This document shows, piece after piece, positions 27,075 through 38,218 of a DNA stretch of 64,000 nt (its first letter is position 1; every line of letters begins with the position of its first letter). The stretch is from Affinundibacterium macrobrachii (GTDB lineage: Bacteria > Pseudomonadota > Gammaproteobacteria > Burkholderiales > Burkholderiaceae_D), in assembly GCF_014652415.1 (NCBI RefSeq), contig NZ_BMYT01000001.1, positions 62,001-126,000 on the forward strand, read 5' to 3'. The notes beneath the pieces are model-generated. The model made no database searches, was not told where the DNA came from, and saw only the letters and a list, made by a program, of their open reading frames with translations. The translations under genes were made by a program, and so were the position numbers.

Positions 27075-27551
27075 ATGAGTACAATCCCTCTCACTAAATT
27101 TGGCGCAGAATTGCTCAAGCAAGAATTGCACAAGCTCAAAACCAAAGATCGCCCAGAGGTGATTAATGCGATTGCTGAAGCACGCGCGCAAGGTGACTTG
27201 TCAGAAAATGCCGAATACGACGCAGCGAAAGAGCGTCAGGCATTTATCGAAGGCCGTATTGCTGAATTAGATAGCAAATTAAGCGCTGCGCAAATTATTG
27301 ATCCAACTGAATTGGATGCAGAAGGGCGCGTTGTATTTGCTTCAACAGTACAACTCGAAGATTTGGAAACCGGTCAGAAAGTACAATACCAGATCGTTGG
27401 TGAAGACGAAGCTGATTTGAAATTGAACAAAGTATCGATTACGTCGCCGATTGCACGCGCTTTGATAGGCAAGTACGCTGGTGATGTGGTTGGCGTGCAA
27501 GCGCCAGCCGGTGTACGTGAATACGAAATTTTGGAAGTGCTTTACATCTAA
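27075..27551 (+). CDS. greA: Transcription elongation factor GreA
   Basis: 158 residues. The N-terminal coiled coil carries QGDLSENAEYDAAKERQAFIEGRI, with the acidic tip residues that enter the polymerase secondary channel (D and E of GDLSENAEY). The C-terminal FKBP-like domain ends VREYEILEVLYI. GreA rescues backtracked polymerase by stimulating transcript cleavage. It lies after carB, as in many proteobacteria, and is followed by a terminator. Confidence 0.97.
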   Translation: MSTIPLTKFGAELLKQELHKLKTKDRPEVINAIAEARAQGDLSENAEYDAAKERQAFIEGRIAELDSKLSAAQIIDPTELDAEGRVVFASTVQLEDLETGQKVQYQIVGEDEADLKLNKVSITSPIARALIGKYAGDVVGVQAPAGVREYEILEVLYI

Positions 27552-27600
27552 TTATCTGTTTTGAAGCAAGTTTTTGAAGTAGGCAATTCTAGGTAAAGCA

Positions 27601-27634
27601 AGAGTGGGGCGCGCAATTAGCGCCCCTCTTTTTT
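27601..27634 (+). terminator. Terminator after greA
   Basis: AGAGTGGGGCGC (27601-27612) pairs with GCGCCCCTCT (27620-27629) with one mismatch, followed by T29-T34. Confidence 0.88.
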
Positions 27635-27668
27635 AGCGACCAAAGAGGCTGAACAAGTCGAGTAAGAA

Positions 27669-28175
27669 TTACGCCTTGATCGATTTTTTGACGCTAGACT
27701 GACGTGGTTTTGCACGTTTAATGGAACCACCTTGAGTGACACGTTCATTTCCCTTGACTAAGACTTTAGAAACAGATGGTTTTTTTGTGCCACTTGCGCT
27801 AGGCTTCACAATCGTCACTTCGCGCAGACCTTTTCCACGTTTGACAAATTTGGTTTCTTTGACACCGTCCAGTTTAGGGCGATAGATCACCAATAATTTG
27901 CCAATATGTTGAACAGGTTCAGCACCAAGTTCTGCGCAAATTGTTTCGTACATCGATACGCGTGCTTCACGATCATCACCAAAGACACGTACTTTAATTA
28001 ACCCATGAGAATTCAGGCTTGCATCGATTTCCTTCATGACAGCGGGCGTTAAGCCAGCTTCGCCGATAATGACGATAGGTTTCAAACCATGCGCTTCTGC
28101 GCGTAATTCACTGCGTTCCGCGGGAGTGAGTTTTGATTTTGGCTTGATTTTTTTAGTTGTTGCGTCGTTTGACAT
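27669..28175 (-). CDS. yhbY: YhbY family RNA-binding (CRM domain) protein
   Basis: 168 residues. The CRM domain (about 16-100) shows LTPAERSELRAEAHGLKPIVIIGEAGLTPAVMKEID and a GLIKVRVFGDDREAR loop. YhbY associates with pre-50S ribosomal particles. A basic C-terminal extension of about 65 residues rich in Lys, Ser and Arg is longer than in E. coli YhbY (about 97 residues) but is usual in betaproteobacteria. It diverges from rlmE with a 32-base gap, so both promoters share a very short region. Confidence 0.92.
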   Translation of the reverse strand: MSNDATTKKIKPKSKLTPAERSELRAEAHGLKPIVIIGEAGLTPAVMKEIDASLNSHGLIKVRVFGDDREARVSMYETICAELGAEPVQHIGKLLVIYRPKLDGVKETKFVKRGKGLREVTIVKPSASGTKKPSVSKVLVKGNERVTQGGSIKRAKPRQSSVKKSIKA

Positions 28176-28207
28176 ATAAATTCCTTTAAAAGCAGTATTT
28201 TACGCCA

Positions 28208-28852
28208 ATGGCCAAGAATAAATTCAATCAAAATTGGGTTCACGATCATATTAATGATCCTTATGTGAAATTAGCACAAAAAGAAGGCTACCGATCACGT
28301 GCCGTTTATAAGCTCAAAGAAATTGATGAGACTGAAAAACTGATCAAAAGTGGTCAGGTGATTGTCGACTTAGGCGCAACTCCAGGTGGGTGGTCGCAAT
28401 ATACGCGTCATAAATTGGCGGGGAAAGAGGGCGGTGGCATCAATGGTGAGATCTATGCGCTTGATTTATTGCCAATGGAACCGATTGCCGATGTTGACTT
28501 TATCCAAGGTGACTTTCGTGAAGAAGAGGTATTGTCTCAGTTGGAATCAAAATTACAAGGAAAAAAAGTTGATGTCGTTTTGTCGGATATGGCACCCAAC
28601 CTCTCTGGTAACTCGACGGTTGACGCCGCGCGCGTCGAGTATATTATCGAATTAGCAGTTGAGTTTGCCAAAGCCCATTTGAAACCGAATGGCGCTTTGC
28701 TGGTCAAATGTTTTCATGGCCCTAGCTACAATACGCTAGTTACCTTGTTTAAAAACGAGTTCAAAACTGTTACCAATAAAAAGCCCAAAGCGAGTAAAGA
28801 TAAATCTGCCGAGATATTTTTGCTGGGAAAAGGCTTAAAAAATCCGAATTGA
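28208..28852 (+). CDS. rlmE: 23S rRNA 2'-O-ribose U2552 methyltransferase
   Basis: 214 residues of the FtsJ/RrmJ family. The SAM site is [13 protein letters not shown] (53-65), and the Lys-Asp-Lys-Glu set reads K35 (YKLKEID), D127 (SDMAPN), K167 (LLVKCFHG) and E202 (SAEIFLLG). It methylates U2552 in the A loop of 23S rRNA late in 50S assembly. The gene order yhbY/rlmE-ftsH is that of E. coli. Confidence 0.96.
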   Translation: MAKNKFNQNWVHDHINDPYVKLAQKEGYRSRAVYKLKEIDETEKLIKSGQVIVDLGATPGGWSQYTRHKLAGKEGGGINGEIYALDLLPMEPIADVDFIQGDFREEEVLSQLESKLQGKKVDVVLSDMAPNLSGNSTVDAARVEYIIELAVEFAKAHLKPNGALLVKCFHGPSYNTLVTLFKNEFKTVTNKKPKASKDKSAEIFLLGKGLKNPN

Positions 28853-28894
28853 GTAAAATAGCGCGAAAATTAAGAACAATTTGATTGTTTTGCC

Positions 28895-28923
28895 CTTGAT
28901 AATTGTCAATCACGCCAGCATAT
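28895..28923 (+). promoter_or_regulatory. Possible sigma-32 promoter before ftsH
   Basis: CTTGAT (28895-28900) resembles the heat-shock -35 box and CAGCATAT (28916-28923) matches 6 of 8 bases of CCCCATNT, with 15 bases between. ftsH is a heat-shock gene in E. coli, but this match is only moderate. Confidence 0.35.
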
Positions 28924-29038
28924 CTTGTTCAGCAAGCTGTATTTAATGCGAGTAGAATGTTTGCTTGAGTGGGTAGTAAAGATCGCCAAATATTTTTCTT
29001 GCGACTTTTTGTGCGCATGAAGCACCTGAGGAGTTTTT

Positions 29039-30931
29039 GTGAATAATTCAATGTTAACCAAAATTGCAATGTGGGGCGCGGTGCTCTTAGTGCTCTTTAT
29101 GGTGTTCAATAAATTTGATAGTAAGAATCTCGCTGCCAATGCAGTGACGATTCCTTATTCTCAATTTCTCGATGAAGTGCGCGCAAAACGCATTAAAGAG
29201 GCAGTAATTGATGATAGCAATCGCACGGTTGTTGCTACCACGATTGATGACAAGAAAATCAAAGCACAGTTGACGATCTTTGATAAGGGCTTGGCTAAAG
29301 ACTTAGTTGATAACGGAATTAAATTCGATAGCAAACCACCAGAAGAGCCATCATTATTAGGGCAAATCCTGATTTCTTATGGGCCAATGTTATTGCTAAT
29401 TGGCGTATGGATTTTCTTTATGCGTCAAATGCAAGGTGGTGGCAAAGGTGGTGCGTTTTCATTTGGCAAATCAAAAGCGCGCATGCTAGACGAAACGAAT
29501 AACCATGTCACTTTTGCTGACGTCGCAGGCTGCGATGAAGCCAAAGAAGAAGTTAGTGAAGTCGTTGATTTCTTAAAAGATCCAAGCAAATTCCAGAAGC
29601 TCGGTGGACGTATTCCACGCGGTGTTTTGATGGTTGGTCCTCCGGGTACTGGTAAAACACTGTTAGCACGTGCTATCGCGGGTGAAGCGAAGGTACCATT
29701 CTTTACTATCTCAGGTTCAGATTTCGTTGAGATGTTTGTTGGTGTCGGTGCATCTCGTGTACGCGATATGTTTGATAACGCCAAAAAGCACTCTCCATGC
29801 ATCATCTTTATTGACGAGATTGATGCTGTAGGTCGCCATCGTGGCGCTGGTATGGGCGGTGGTAATGACGAGCGCGAGCAAACCTTGAACCAGATGCTGG
29901 TTGAGATGGATGGCTTTGAGCCAAATTCCGGCGTGATCGTGATCGCTGCGACGAACCGCTCTGATGTACTCGATAAAGCATTGTTGCGTCCAGGTCGTTT
30001 CGATCGCCAAGTTACTGTGGGCTTGCCAGATATTCGTGGTCGCGAACAAATCTTGAACGTACACATGCGTAAAGTACCAATCGCACCCGATGTACGTGCT
30101 GATATTTTGGCACGTGGAACGCCAGGCTTCTCAGGTGCTGACTTAGCTAATTTGGTAAACGAGTCTGCTTTATTTGCTGCACGTCGTAACAAACGTTTGG
30201 TTGAAATGTTGGATTTTGAGGATGCGAAAGACAAGATCTACATGGGACCTGAACGTAAGTCTATGGTGATGCGTGAAGATGAACGACGCAATACGGCTTA
30301 CCATGAATCTGGTCACGCTGTCGTCGCCAAACTATTGCCGAAAGCAGATCCAGTTCACAAAGTGACGATTATGCCGCGCGGTAATGCATTGGGTTTGACA
30401 TGGCAATTACCAGAGCATGATCAAATTAGTGGCTACAAAGATAAAATGTTAGAAGAGATCGCGATTTTATTTGGTGGTCGAATCGCAGAAGAGATCTTCG
30501 TTGGTCAGATGTCGACCGGTGCTTCTAACGATTTTTCACGCGCAACCAAATTGGCACGTGCGATGGTAACGCGTTTTGGTATGTCCGATAGCTTGGGCGT
30601 GATGGTTTATGAAGACAATCAAGATGGCGGCTATTTTGGTGGTTCATCTAAAACGATTTCTGAAGCCACACAACAGAAAGTGGATGCGGAAATTCGCGCT
30701 ATTCTCGATGCGCAGTATGCGATTTCTCGTCAATTATTAGAGCAAAACCGTGATAAAGTCGAAGCGATGACAAAGGCATTGCTGGAGTGGGAAACGATTG
30801 ATGCGGAACAAATTAATGACATCATGAAAGGTGTTGAGCCGCAGCCACCAAAATCCTTCACAGCTGCGCCGAAATCACCTTCGGATACTCCGCCAGGTGG
30901 TGTGACACCAAATGCGACGGCACCTGCCTAA
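29039..30931 (+). CDS. ftsH: ATP-dependent zinc metalloprotease FtsH
   Basis: 630 residues from a GTG at 29039, fixed by TGAGGAG at 29028-29033. Two membrane helices (about 6-23 and 109-128) flank a periplasmic domain. The AAA domain has Walker A GPPGTGKT (200-207), Walker B IIFIDEID and RPGRFDRQ. The protease site is HESGH (422-426). It degrades LpxC, SecY and other membrane or regulatory proteins as a hexamer. The tail is Pro/Thr-rich. A terminator and a 10-bp tandem repeat follow. Confidence 0.97.
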   Translation: MNNSMLTKIAMWGAVLLVLFMVFNKFDSKNLAANAVTIPYSQFLDEVRAKRIKEAVIDDSNRTVVATTIDDKKIKAQLTIFDKGLAKDLVDNGIKFDSKPPEEPSLLGQILISYGPMLLLIGVWIFFMRQMQGGGKGGAFSFGKSKARMLDETNNHVTFADVAGCDEAKEEVSEVVDFLKDPSKFQKLGGRIPRGVLMVGPPGTGKTLLARAIAGEAKVPFFTISGSDFVEMFVGVGASRVRDMFDNAKKHSPCIIFIDEIDAVGRHRGAGMGGGNDEREQTLNQMLVEMDGFEPNSGVIVIAATNRSDVLDKALLRPGRFDRQVTVGLPDIRGREQILNVHMRKVPIAPDVRADILARGTPGFSGADLANLVNESALFAARRNKRLVEMLDFEDAKDKIYMGPERKSMVMREDERRNTAYHESGHAVVAKLLPKADPVHKVTIMPRGNALGLTWQLPEHDQISGYKDKMLEEIAILFGGRIAEEIFVGQMSTGASNDFSRATKLARAMVTRFGMSDSLGVMVYEDNQDGGYFGGSSKTISEATQQKVDAEIRAILDAQYAISRQLLEQNRDKVEAMTKALLEWETIDAEQINDIMKGVEPQPPKSFTAAPKSPSDTPPGGVTPNATAPA

Positions 30932-30940
30932 TTCAAACTG

Positions 30941-30970
30941 AGTCAGATTTAGTCATATTTAGTCATATTT
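30941..30970. repeat. Three tandem 10-bp repeats after ftsH
   Basis: AGTCAGATTT, AGTCATATTT and AGTCATATTT run head to tail, with AGT starting again at 30971. They lie 10 bases after the ftsH stop. Confidence 0.85.
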
Positions 30971-31004
30971 AGTAGACTAACTTAATTCGATTACAGAGCA
31001 ATAG

Positions 31005-31037
31005 AGGGGTGAGGAGAAATCCTCACCCTTCATTTTT
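31005..31037 (+). terminator. Terminator after ftsH
   Basis: GGGTGAGGA (31007-31015) pairs with TCCTCACCC (31020-31028) around a GAAA tetraloop, then TTCATTTTT. Confidence 0.85.
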
Positions 31038-31051
31038 AGAGCCACAGATTT

Positions 31052-31948
31052 ATGTTGAATACTTATTTTGAGTGCGGTCGTTATCGCTTTCCAATGAAAG
31101 TGCAGAATACAGGATCAAGCAAAACAGTTTTTAAACCTTTGGTGATGGGTATCTTAAATGTCACTCCAGACTCGTTTTCGGACGGTGGCAAATTCCAATC
31201 CTTGGATCACGCGATCACTCACGCGGAGCAGATGATCGAAGATGGTGTGGATATCATTGATATTGGTGGTGAATCGAGCCGACCAGGAGCGAATCCACTT
31301 CCGGTAGAAGAAGAATTGAAGCGCGTCATCCCTCTAGTTTATGCTTTGCGCGATTGCGGCAAACCGATATCAATTGATACTTACAAACCAGAAGTGATGC
31401 GGGAAGCAATCATTGCCGGTGCTGACATGATCAATGATATTCGGGGTTTCGCCTCGCCAGAGTCACGTAAGGCAGTTGCCGATAGTGATGTTGGCTTATG
31501 TGTCATGCACATGCAGAAGTCTCCCGATATCATGCAATTGCAGCCAAGCTATCAAGACGTAACGCAGGAAGTTATCGCGTTTTTACGTGAGCGTTGTGAT
31601 CAACTAATAGACGCAGGTGTAGAAAAAAATCGATTGACGATCGACCCTGGCTTTGGATTTGGCAAGACACTAGAACATAATATGCAGCTGTTGCAAAATA
31701 TCGGTTCAATGCAAGATGAATTGGGGATTCCGTTGTTAGCAGGTATGTCGCGTAAAACGATGATTGGCGCAATTACCGAGAAGCCGATTGAACGTCGTAT
31801 GGCGGGCAGTTTAGCTGCAGCACTTGCAGCAATGGCACAGGGTGCACGAATCGTTCGAGTGCACGATGTTGCTGAAACAGTTGATGCAATTCGTGTGTGG
31901 CATGCAGCTCATACTTTTCATCAAACAAGTGCAATGACACAAATCTAA
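31052..31948 (+). CDS. folP: Dihydropteroate synthase
   Basis: 298 residues. VMGILNVTPDSFSDGG (about 31-46) is the pterin and phosphate loop; IDIGGESSRPGA, SIDTYKPEV, INDIRGF, VMHMQ and IDPGFGFGK are the other DHPS signatures. It joins hydroxymethyl-dihydropterin pyrophosphate to p-aminobenzoate and is the sulfonamide target. About 25 extra residues precede the usual start, and no clear ribosome site marks the ATG at 31052, so the start could lie at the ATG at 31094. glmM follows after 53 bases. Confidence 0.95.
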   Translation: MLNTYFECGRYRFPMKVQNTGSSKTVFKPLVMGILNVTPDSFSDGGKFQSLDHAITHAEQMIEDGVDIIDIGGESSRPGANPLPVEEELKRVIPLVYALRDCGKPISIDTYKPEVMREAIIAGADMINDIRGFASPESRKAVADSDVGLCVMHMQKSPDIMQLQPSYQDVTQEVIAFLRERCDQLIDAGVEKNRLTIDPGFGFGKTLEHNMQLLQNIGSMQDELGIPLLAGMSRKTMIGAITEKPIERRMAGSLAAALAAMAQGARIVRVHDVAETVDAIRVWHAAHTFHQTSAMTQI

Positions 31949-32001
31949 GTACAGTCACCTTTAGTTTTAATACACGACAAAAACAATAAGAGAGGGAAAA
32001 C

Positions 32002-33339
32002 ATGTCTCGTAAATATTTCGGTACAGACGGCATACGTGGCAAGGTTGGTGTTAGCCCAATTACACCTGATTTCGTGATGCGTCTTGGTTATGCGGCAGGC
32101 AAAGTGTTGGCGCAAACGGATGCATCTTCAGGTTCGCGTCCTACCGTTCTCATTGGCAAAGATACGCGCGTATCGGGCTATATGTTGGAAGCTGCATTAG
32201 AAGCAGGATTTGCCGCGGCTGGTGTCGATATTATGCTGTCAGGCCCTATGCCAACACCTGCGATTGCATATTTGACGCGTGCTTTGCGTTTGTCAGCTGG
32301 CGTGGTTATTTCCGCATCGCATAATCCTTACGATGATAACGGTATTAAATTCTTTTCCGCGCAAGGCACTAAACTGCCAGACGATATAGAGCTTGCGATC
32401 GAAGCCGAGCTCGATCGTGATATGCAATGTGTCAGTTCAGACAAACTAGGTAAAGCGAAACGTCTAGATGATGCAAATGGTCGCTATATCGAGTTTTGCA
32501 AAAGTACCTATCCTAACGAACTTGATTTACGTGGTCTGAGAATTGTTGTCGATTGCGCGCATGGTGCTGCGTACGACATCGCTCCTCATGTATTCCATGA
32601 ACTGGGTGCTGAGGTAATCGCGATTGGCAATCAGCCGAATGGTTTTAATATTAACGAGCAGGTCGGTGCAACTGCACCAGATGCTTTGGCGTTGGCTGTG
32701 CGTGCTAATCACGCAGATTTAGGTATCGCTCTGGATGGCGACGCTGATCGCTTGGTCATGGTGGATAAATTTGGAAAAATCTACGACGGTGATCAACTCC
32801 TCTACCTCATGGTTTTAGATCGCATGGCTATCGGCCCTGTTGCTGGTGCTGTTGGTACATTGATGACCAACATGGCAGTCGAACTCGCGTTTAAAGAACT
32901 TGGCGTTGGGTTTATTCGAGCTAAAGTGGGAGACCGTTATGTGTTAGAGCAAATGCTTCAGCAAGGTTGGTTATTGGGCGGTGAAGGTTCTGGACATTTG
33001 CTTTGTTTGGATAAGCATACCACTGGCGACGGCATCGTTTCGGCGCTACAAGTACTGTCCGCATTAAAGCGCAATGGCAAGTCCTTAGATCAATGTTTTG
33101 AAAATCTTCATTTATTCCCTCAGGTATTGATCAATGTGAGAGTCAAGCCAGGTTTTGATTGGCAAAGTAATGCCGCATTGGTTGCAGAAAAATCTGCAGT
33201 CGAACAAGAATTAGCGGGGCAGGGACGCGTCCTCATTCGTGCATCTGGAACCGAGCCATTAATTCGTGTGATGGTGGAGACCTCAAAATCCGAACTGGCA
33301 AATAAAATGGCTCGTCGACTTGCCGATTGCATCGGCTAA
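32002..33339 (+). CDS. glmM: Phosphoglucosamine mutase
   Basis: 445 residues. [10 protein letters not shown] opens the protein. [12 protein letters not shown] carries the phosphoserine Ser105, DGDADRL binds the metal, GEGSGHLL binds sugar, and [12 protein letters not shown] binds phosphate. It converts glucosamine-6-P to glucosamine-1-P for UDP-GlcNAc and cell-wall synthesis. The ribosome site GAGAGGGAAA lies 6-7 bases before the ATG. The order ftsH-folP-glmM matches E. coli. Confidence 0.97.
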   Translation: MSRKYFGTDGIRGKVGVSPITPDFVMRLGYAAGKVLAQTDASSGSRPTVLIGKDTRVSGYMLEAALEAGFAAAGVDIMLSGPMPTPAIAYLTRALRLSAGVVISASHNPYDDNGIKFFSAQGTKLPDDIELAIEAELDRDMQCVSSDKLGKAKRLDDANGRYIEFCKSTYPNELDLRGLRIVVDCAHGAAYDIAPHVFHELGAEVIAIGNQPNGFNINEQVGATAPDALALAVRANHADLGIALDGDADRLVMVDKFGKIYDGDQLLYLMVLDRMAIGPVAGAVGTLMTNMAVELAFKELGVGFIRAKVGDRYVLEQMLQQGWLLGGEGSGHLLCLDKHTTGDGIVSALQVLSALKRNGKSLDQCFENLHLFPQVLINVRVKPGFDWQSNAALVAEKSAVEQELAGQGRVLIRASGTEPLIRVMVETSKSELANKMARRLADCIG

Positions 33340-33449
33340 ATTCGCGCTTTTCAGCTAATCATTCTTGATGTTAGTAGCGATACACTGTAATATTCAGCCT
33401 TCTGATTTTTGGCGGTTTCTTGCACTAGTAAGCAGCTAAAAATGCGTGT

Positions 33450-33526
<77 letters not shown>

Positions 33527-33889
33527 AGTAAAGCGTTTATAATCAATCGACTAAATTAATTTGGCCAACCTATTAGGGTTGGCTTTTTTATTTGTTGGTT
33601 TAACCTGCCAGCAGTCAATCTGCTTTTCAGGATTTTCGCACTATCATCCATTTACTTAATGCTGCGAAAATGAGAAAGTGGACTTAATATTGATTTTCTT
33701 TTAATCTCGAACCCAGAGATTGGAAAGCATTAATGCGAATTACGTGCTTCAAGAATATTTCTGCGTTTTAGTAGGCGATAATAGTTTTATTTTCGAACGA
33801 TCAACGTGAGATCGTTATGTGACAATAGTATCTATCGGCGAAGTGACAGCTCGGGCATTACTAATTAAGGTGCTCATCCTTAAAATTTC
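33527..33889. other. Spacer between tRNA-Arg and the WD40 pseudogene
   Basis: 363 bases. The tRNA terminator occupies 33563-33589. The remaining 300 bases are AT-rich and show no gene, repeat or copy of the tRNA 3' end that I can see. Confidence 0.5.
33563..33589 (+). terminator. Terminator after tRNA-Arg
   Basis: GCCAACC (33564-33570) pairs with GGTTGGC (33577-33583) around TATTAG, followed by six T. Confidence 0.85.
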
Positions 33890-35026
33890 ATGAAAAATAA
33901 ATTCTCATACTTTGTATTCATGCTCATCGCGCTAATGGTCGCACATGTCGCGCGTGCAGGTATTTCCGACTTGAAGAATAATGTCGCCAAAGAAGTCGCA
34001 ACTATCCATGAGACCCATCCAATTGACTCCTTAGCATTTAGCCCTGACGGAAGTTTATTGGTGGCTGCAAAATATAGTTGCGCACATTCTGCACAGGTTT
34101 GGGACTGGCTCCAGGCACGGCGAGTAGGGCCGGAATTTAAACATGGCAATCTGAATCCATTGAATACCGATGTGCTCCAGTTTTCTAAAGATGGTGCAGA
34201 AGCGGTTTGGTGCGGATAAGTCGCTGCGATTTGGCGATTTAGCGACGGTATTGAATCTTACCGTCAGGAGGAAAAGCCCGGAGAGAATCAATGTGCTGCT
34301 GTAACGTACACACCCAATGGTGACAGTCTATTGATGTCACAACTGTCATTTCGGCTCCGCGTACACACATTAGCCGCTTATGACACAAAAACATGGAAAT
34401 TGACTTGGAAATTGGAGAGCCCGAATTTTTTTCCATCTGCATTTTCCCTAAGTTTCGATGGAAGATATGCCGCCATCGGTGGTGATTTTTACTCGGGTGA
34501 AAAGAATAGCCGAGGAGGTTTAATTTCTACACAACGAATCCGAATATTCGATTTGCTGGAGAGGCTTCAAATACGAGACATTCCAATGTTTCAGAGTGGC
34601 ATGGACTCGCCTCCCGGTGAAATCGTAGCGTTGGCGTGGGGAGGAGACGGAAAATTTCTCGCTGTTGGATTTAAAGGCGTCCCAAATGACGGCGCAGACG
34701 CCATTCGAATTTTGGATAGTGCCACAGGTGAAATATTAAGCCGAGAACCTGGACCTAGAGGTACACACGTCAGAGGTATTCGCTTTACCTCAGATAGCAA
34801 GTATCTGATAGTTGCGGGCATATCGAAAAGTGTCAAGATTTGGGATGGGCAGCACACAAAGCTCTTGCAAGAAATTCCGGCGGAAGCTGCCTCAATAGCA
34901 GTATCAAAGGACGGGCATTACTTAGCTTTAGGTGGCGAGGCGTTTGGCCTTGGAAATATTAGTGGCTTGTTGGGTCTCTTGTCACCATCGAAAGGAAAAG
35001 CGATTATTTACAAGCTCGAAAAGTGA
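33890..35026 (+). pseudogene. WD40-type beta-propeller protein broken by one in-frame stop
   Basis: A signal peptide (first ~23 residues, FMLIALMVAHVARA) is followed by WD40-like repeats: IDSLAFSPDGSLLVAA, VLQFSKDGAEAVW, CAAVTYTPNGDSLLM, ALAWGGDGKFLAVG, GIRFTSDSKYLIVAG with SVKIWDGQ, and SIAVSKDGHYLALGG. A TAA at 34217-34219 ends the first 109 codons. The same frame then stays open from 34220 to 35026 and continues the propeller pattern (AAIWRFSDGIESYR directly after the stop). Read through, it would encode about 378 residues, suitable for a secreted or periplasmic beta-propeller. A single nonsense change or a sequencing error explains this best. The ATG at 34331 could restart a fragment. Function unknown. 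Confidence 0.78.
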
Positions 35027-35070
35027 CTCAGTTTGTTATAATCGTGCGATCAAATTGCGAAGACGATTTT

Positions 35071-35517
35071 TTAGTTATCTTTGCACACAAAGTCTGCACG
35101 CTCTTGTGTTCGCTTGAGTTTTTGTTGTGCTTTCATTTCACCTTTGGGCTGTGTATTTTTTAGATCTTCTTTCGCCCATTTTGTTTGTAATTGTTGTGCT
35201 TCGCAACGTTTTCTTGCTGCGGCTGCTTTGTTAGCAGCTCTACGGTTAATTGCTTCATGTTTGGCATCATCGCGCTCGCGAGTTTTCTCTAGCTTTCCAA
35301 TTGCTGATATTCGCTGTTTGTGGGCTTTTTGTGCGGCTAATTGTTCGTCTGCTGAGGGTGCTATGGTTTTAATATCGATAGCAGTGGAGGTTCCCGATTT
35401 GCATGGGTGTTGGCTAAAAATTGTTTTTCCATTTTCTTGGCATTTAAATGCTGTAGTATCGGCAAACACGAGCATTGATTGAAATAGAAGTGTCAGAGTC
35501 GTCGCCAAGAATTTCAT
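35071..35517 (-). CDS. DUF4124 domain protein, probably periplasmic
   Basis: 148 residues. A signal peptide (about 1-19, ending VFADT) precedes a DUF4124 domain: FKCQENGKTIFSQHPCKSGT, with two cysteines likely to form a disulfide. The rest is a charged, helical, coiled-coil-like tail with repeated Ala, Lys and Arg and two late cysteines. DUF4124 proteins are common periplasmic proteins in beta- and gammaproteobacteria with no assigned role. It lies 8 bases after the FAD oxidase gene on the same strand, so they may share a transcript. Confidence 0.83.
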   Translation of the reverse strand: MKFLATTLTLLFQSMLVFADTTAFKCQENGKTIFSQHPCKSGTSTAIDIKTIAPSADEQLAAQKAHKQRISAIGKLEKTRERDDAKHEAINRRAANKAAAARKRCEAQQLQTKWAKEDLKNTQPKGEMKAQQKLKRTQERADFVCKDN

Positions 35518-35525
35518 ATTTTCTC

Positions 35526-36932
35526 CTATAAAATTTTTCCAGGGTTCATGATGTTATCTGGATCAAATGCCGACTTGATGGCACGCATAAGCTGTAGTTC
35601 AACTGGTGATTTATAGCGTGTTAGTTCCTGTTTTTTGAGTGCGCCAATACCGTGCTCTGCTGAAATAGAACCACCATATTGATGCGTTTTGTCGTGTACG
35701 ATTCGATTGATTTCTGCTTGATGAGCTAGGAAATTTTCGTGCTCACTCTGGGTAGGAGGCGAGACATTGAAATGTAAATTGCCATCGCCTAAATGGCCGA
35801 ACGTCACCATGCGGCTTCCTGGAAATGCGTTTTCGATGCGGATGTTGGTATCTTTGACGAAATCAGCAATCGCTGAAATGGGCAATGAAATATCGTGCTT
35901 GATGTTCTTGCCTTCTTTGGCTTGGGCTGATGAGATTGATTCTCGCAATGCCCAGCAATTATTGGCTTGCGAAATTGAATTGGCGATGGCGGCATCAACA
36001 ATCAAATCAGCTTCCATCGCGGTGGAAATTAAGTCTTCAATTTGTTGAGTATTTTGTTCTTCAGTGCCAAAGCCAGATAACTCCAACAGTACGTAAAACG
36101 GGCTTGCTTTTGCGAATACTCGTTGATATTGGGGGAAGTGTTTATGAACTAGTTCCAAGCTTAAATGATTGATTAATTCAAAACTGGTGAGGTTGGCATG
36201 GCATAGCTGCTTGGCTAAGGACAGTAAATCGACTGCATGAAGAATCGAGTCGATGCTGATCAAAGCGGTTGCAAAGTTGCGTGGCTTGGGAAATAGTTTA
36301 AGTACAGCGCCAGTAATAATACCGAGCGTGCCTTCCGCACCTATAAATAAATCGCGTAGATCGTAGCCAGTATTATCTTTGCGAAGACCGCGCAAGCCAT
36401 TCCAAATTTCTCCATTTGCTGTCACAACCTCTAGACCCAAACAGAGTTCACGCGCATTGCCATAGCGGAGAACAGCTGTTCCACCAGCGTTCGTTGATAA
36501 GTTACCCCCAATCGTACAGCTACCCTCAGATGCTAATGAAAGCGGGAAAAGCATATCGACTTCGTCCACTGCGACTTGTATTTGTTGGAGTAGACATCCT
36601 GCATCAACGGTCAGAGTACTATTTGCAATATCAATTTGGCGTATTTTATTTAGTCGTTGCAGCGAGAGAATTACTGCTGTTCCCGATTGGTCTGGAATGC
36701 TTCCTAGCACGAGTCCCGTATTACCACCTTGTGCGACGATAGGAATTTTAAAGGTAGTGCAAAGCTTGACGAGCTGCGCTACTTGTTCGGTTTCTGCTGG
36801 TCTTAAAACCGCTAATGCATTGCCTCTTGCGCGTTGTCGCCAGTCTTGTAAATAAGGTGCTTGTTGATCTTCATCGAGCAAAACATATTCTTCACCAATT
36901 GCCGATTTGCAGAGATTTAGAAAATTTTGCAT
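35526..36932 (-). CDS. FAD-linked oxidase (GlcD / D-2-hydroxyacid dehydrogenase type)
   Basis: 468 residues. The PCMH-type FAD domain shows VAQGGNTGLVLGSIP (66-80), PLSLASEGSCTIGGNLSTNAGG (about 130-151) and DLFIGAEGTLGIIT. The C-terminal cap domain has FGHLGDGNLHFNVSPP and SISAEHGIGALKK, the metal and substrate histidines of the D-2-hydroxyglutarate / D-lactate dehydrogenase family, ending MNPGKIL. It should oxidise a D-2-hydroxyacid and pass electrons to an acceptor. Neighbours do not reveal the substrate. Confidence 0.88.
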   Translation of the reverse strand: MQNFLNLCKSAIGEEYVLLDEDQQAPYLQDWRQRARGNALAVLRPAETEQVAQLVKLCTTFKIPIVAQGGNTGLVLGSIPDQSGTAVILSLQRLNKIRQIDIANSTLTVDAGCLLQQIQVAVDEVDMLFPLSLASEGSCTIGGNLSTNAGGTAVLRYGNARELCLGLEVVTANGEIWNGLRGLRKDNTGYDLRDLFIGAEGTLGIITGAVLKLFPKPRNFATALISIDSILHAVDLLSLAKQLCHANLTSFELINHLSLELVHKHFPQYQRVFAKASPFYVLLELSGFGTEEQNTQQIEDLISTAMEADLIVDAAIANSISQANNCWALRESISSAQAKEGKNIKHDISLPISAIADFVKDTNIRIENAFPGSRMVTFGHLGDGNLHFNVSPPTQSEHENFLAHQAEINRIVHDKTHQYGGSISAEHGIGALKKQELTRYKSPVELQLMRAIKSAFDPDNIMNPGKIL

Positions 36933-36985
36933 GTGATGAAATCAGGTTGTAAGGTGAGTTTGTGAATTGAGTTTTTGATGTGAGT

Positions 36986-38070
<1,085 letters not shown>

Positions 38071-38218
38071 TTAGATAAATTACTTTTATAGCTAGGTTTA
38101 ACTCTCTGTAAAATGAAACAATTTTTTGCCTCATTGGGACTCGCACGTTTTTAAGGAAATGTGCTTGTCTTCAGTGAGCTTTAGTAAAAGTAATGTAAGG
38201 ATAAGAACGGAAGATGTT

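Noticed and set aside
29425-30234. Long antisense frame (269 codons) opposite ftsH
   Set aside because: It is a mirror of codon usage in ftsH; it has low-complexity Ser/Pro/Ile composition and no ribosome site or domain. Similar antisense frames opposite carB, accD and rpoE-cluster genes were left out for the same reason.
34212-34310. A different frame through the WD40 break (ADKSLRFGDLAT) that would require two frameshifts
   Set aside because: The original frame stays open after the stop and carries WD40 features itself, so one nonsense codon is simpler than two compensating shifts.
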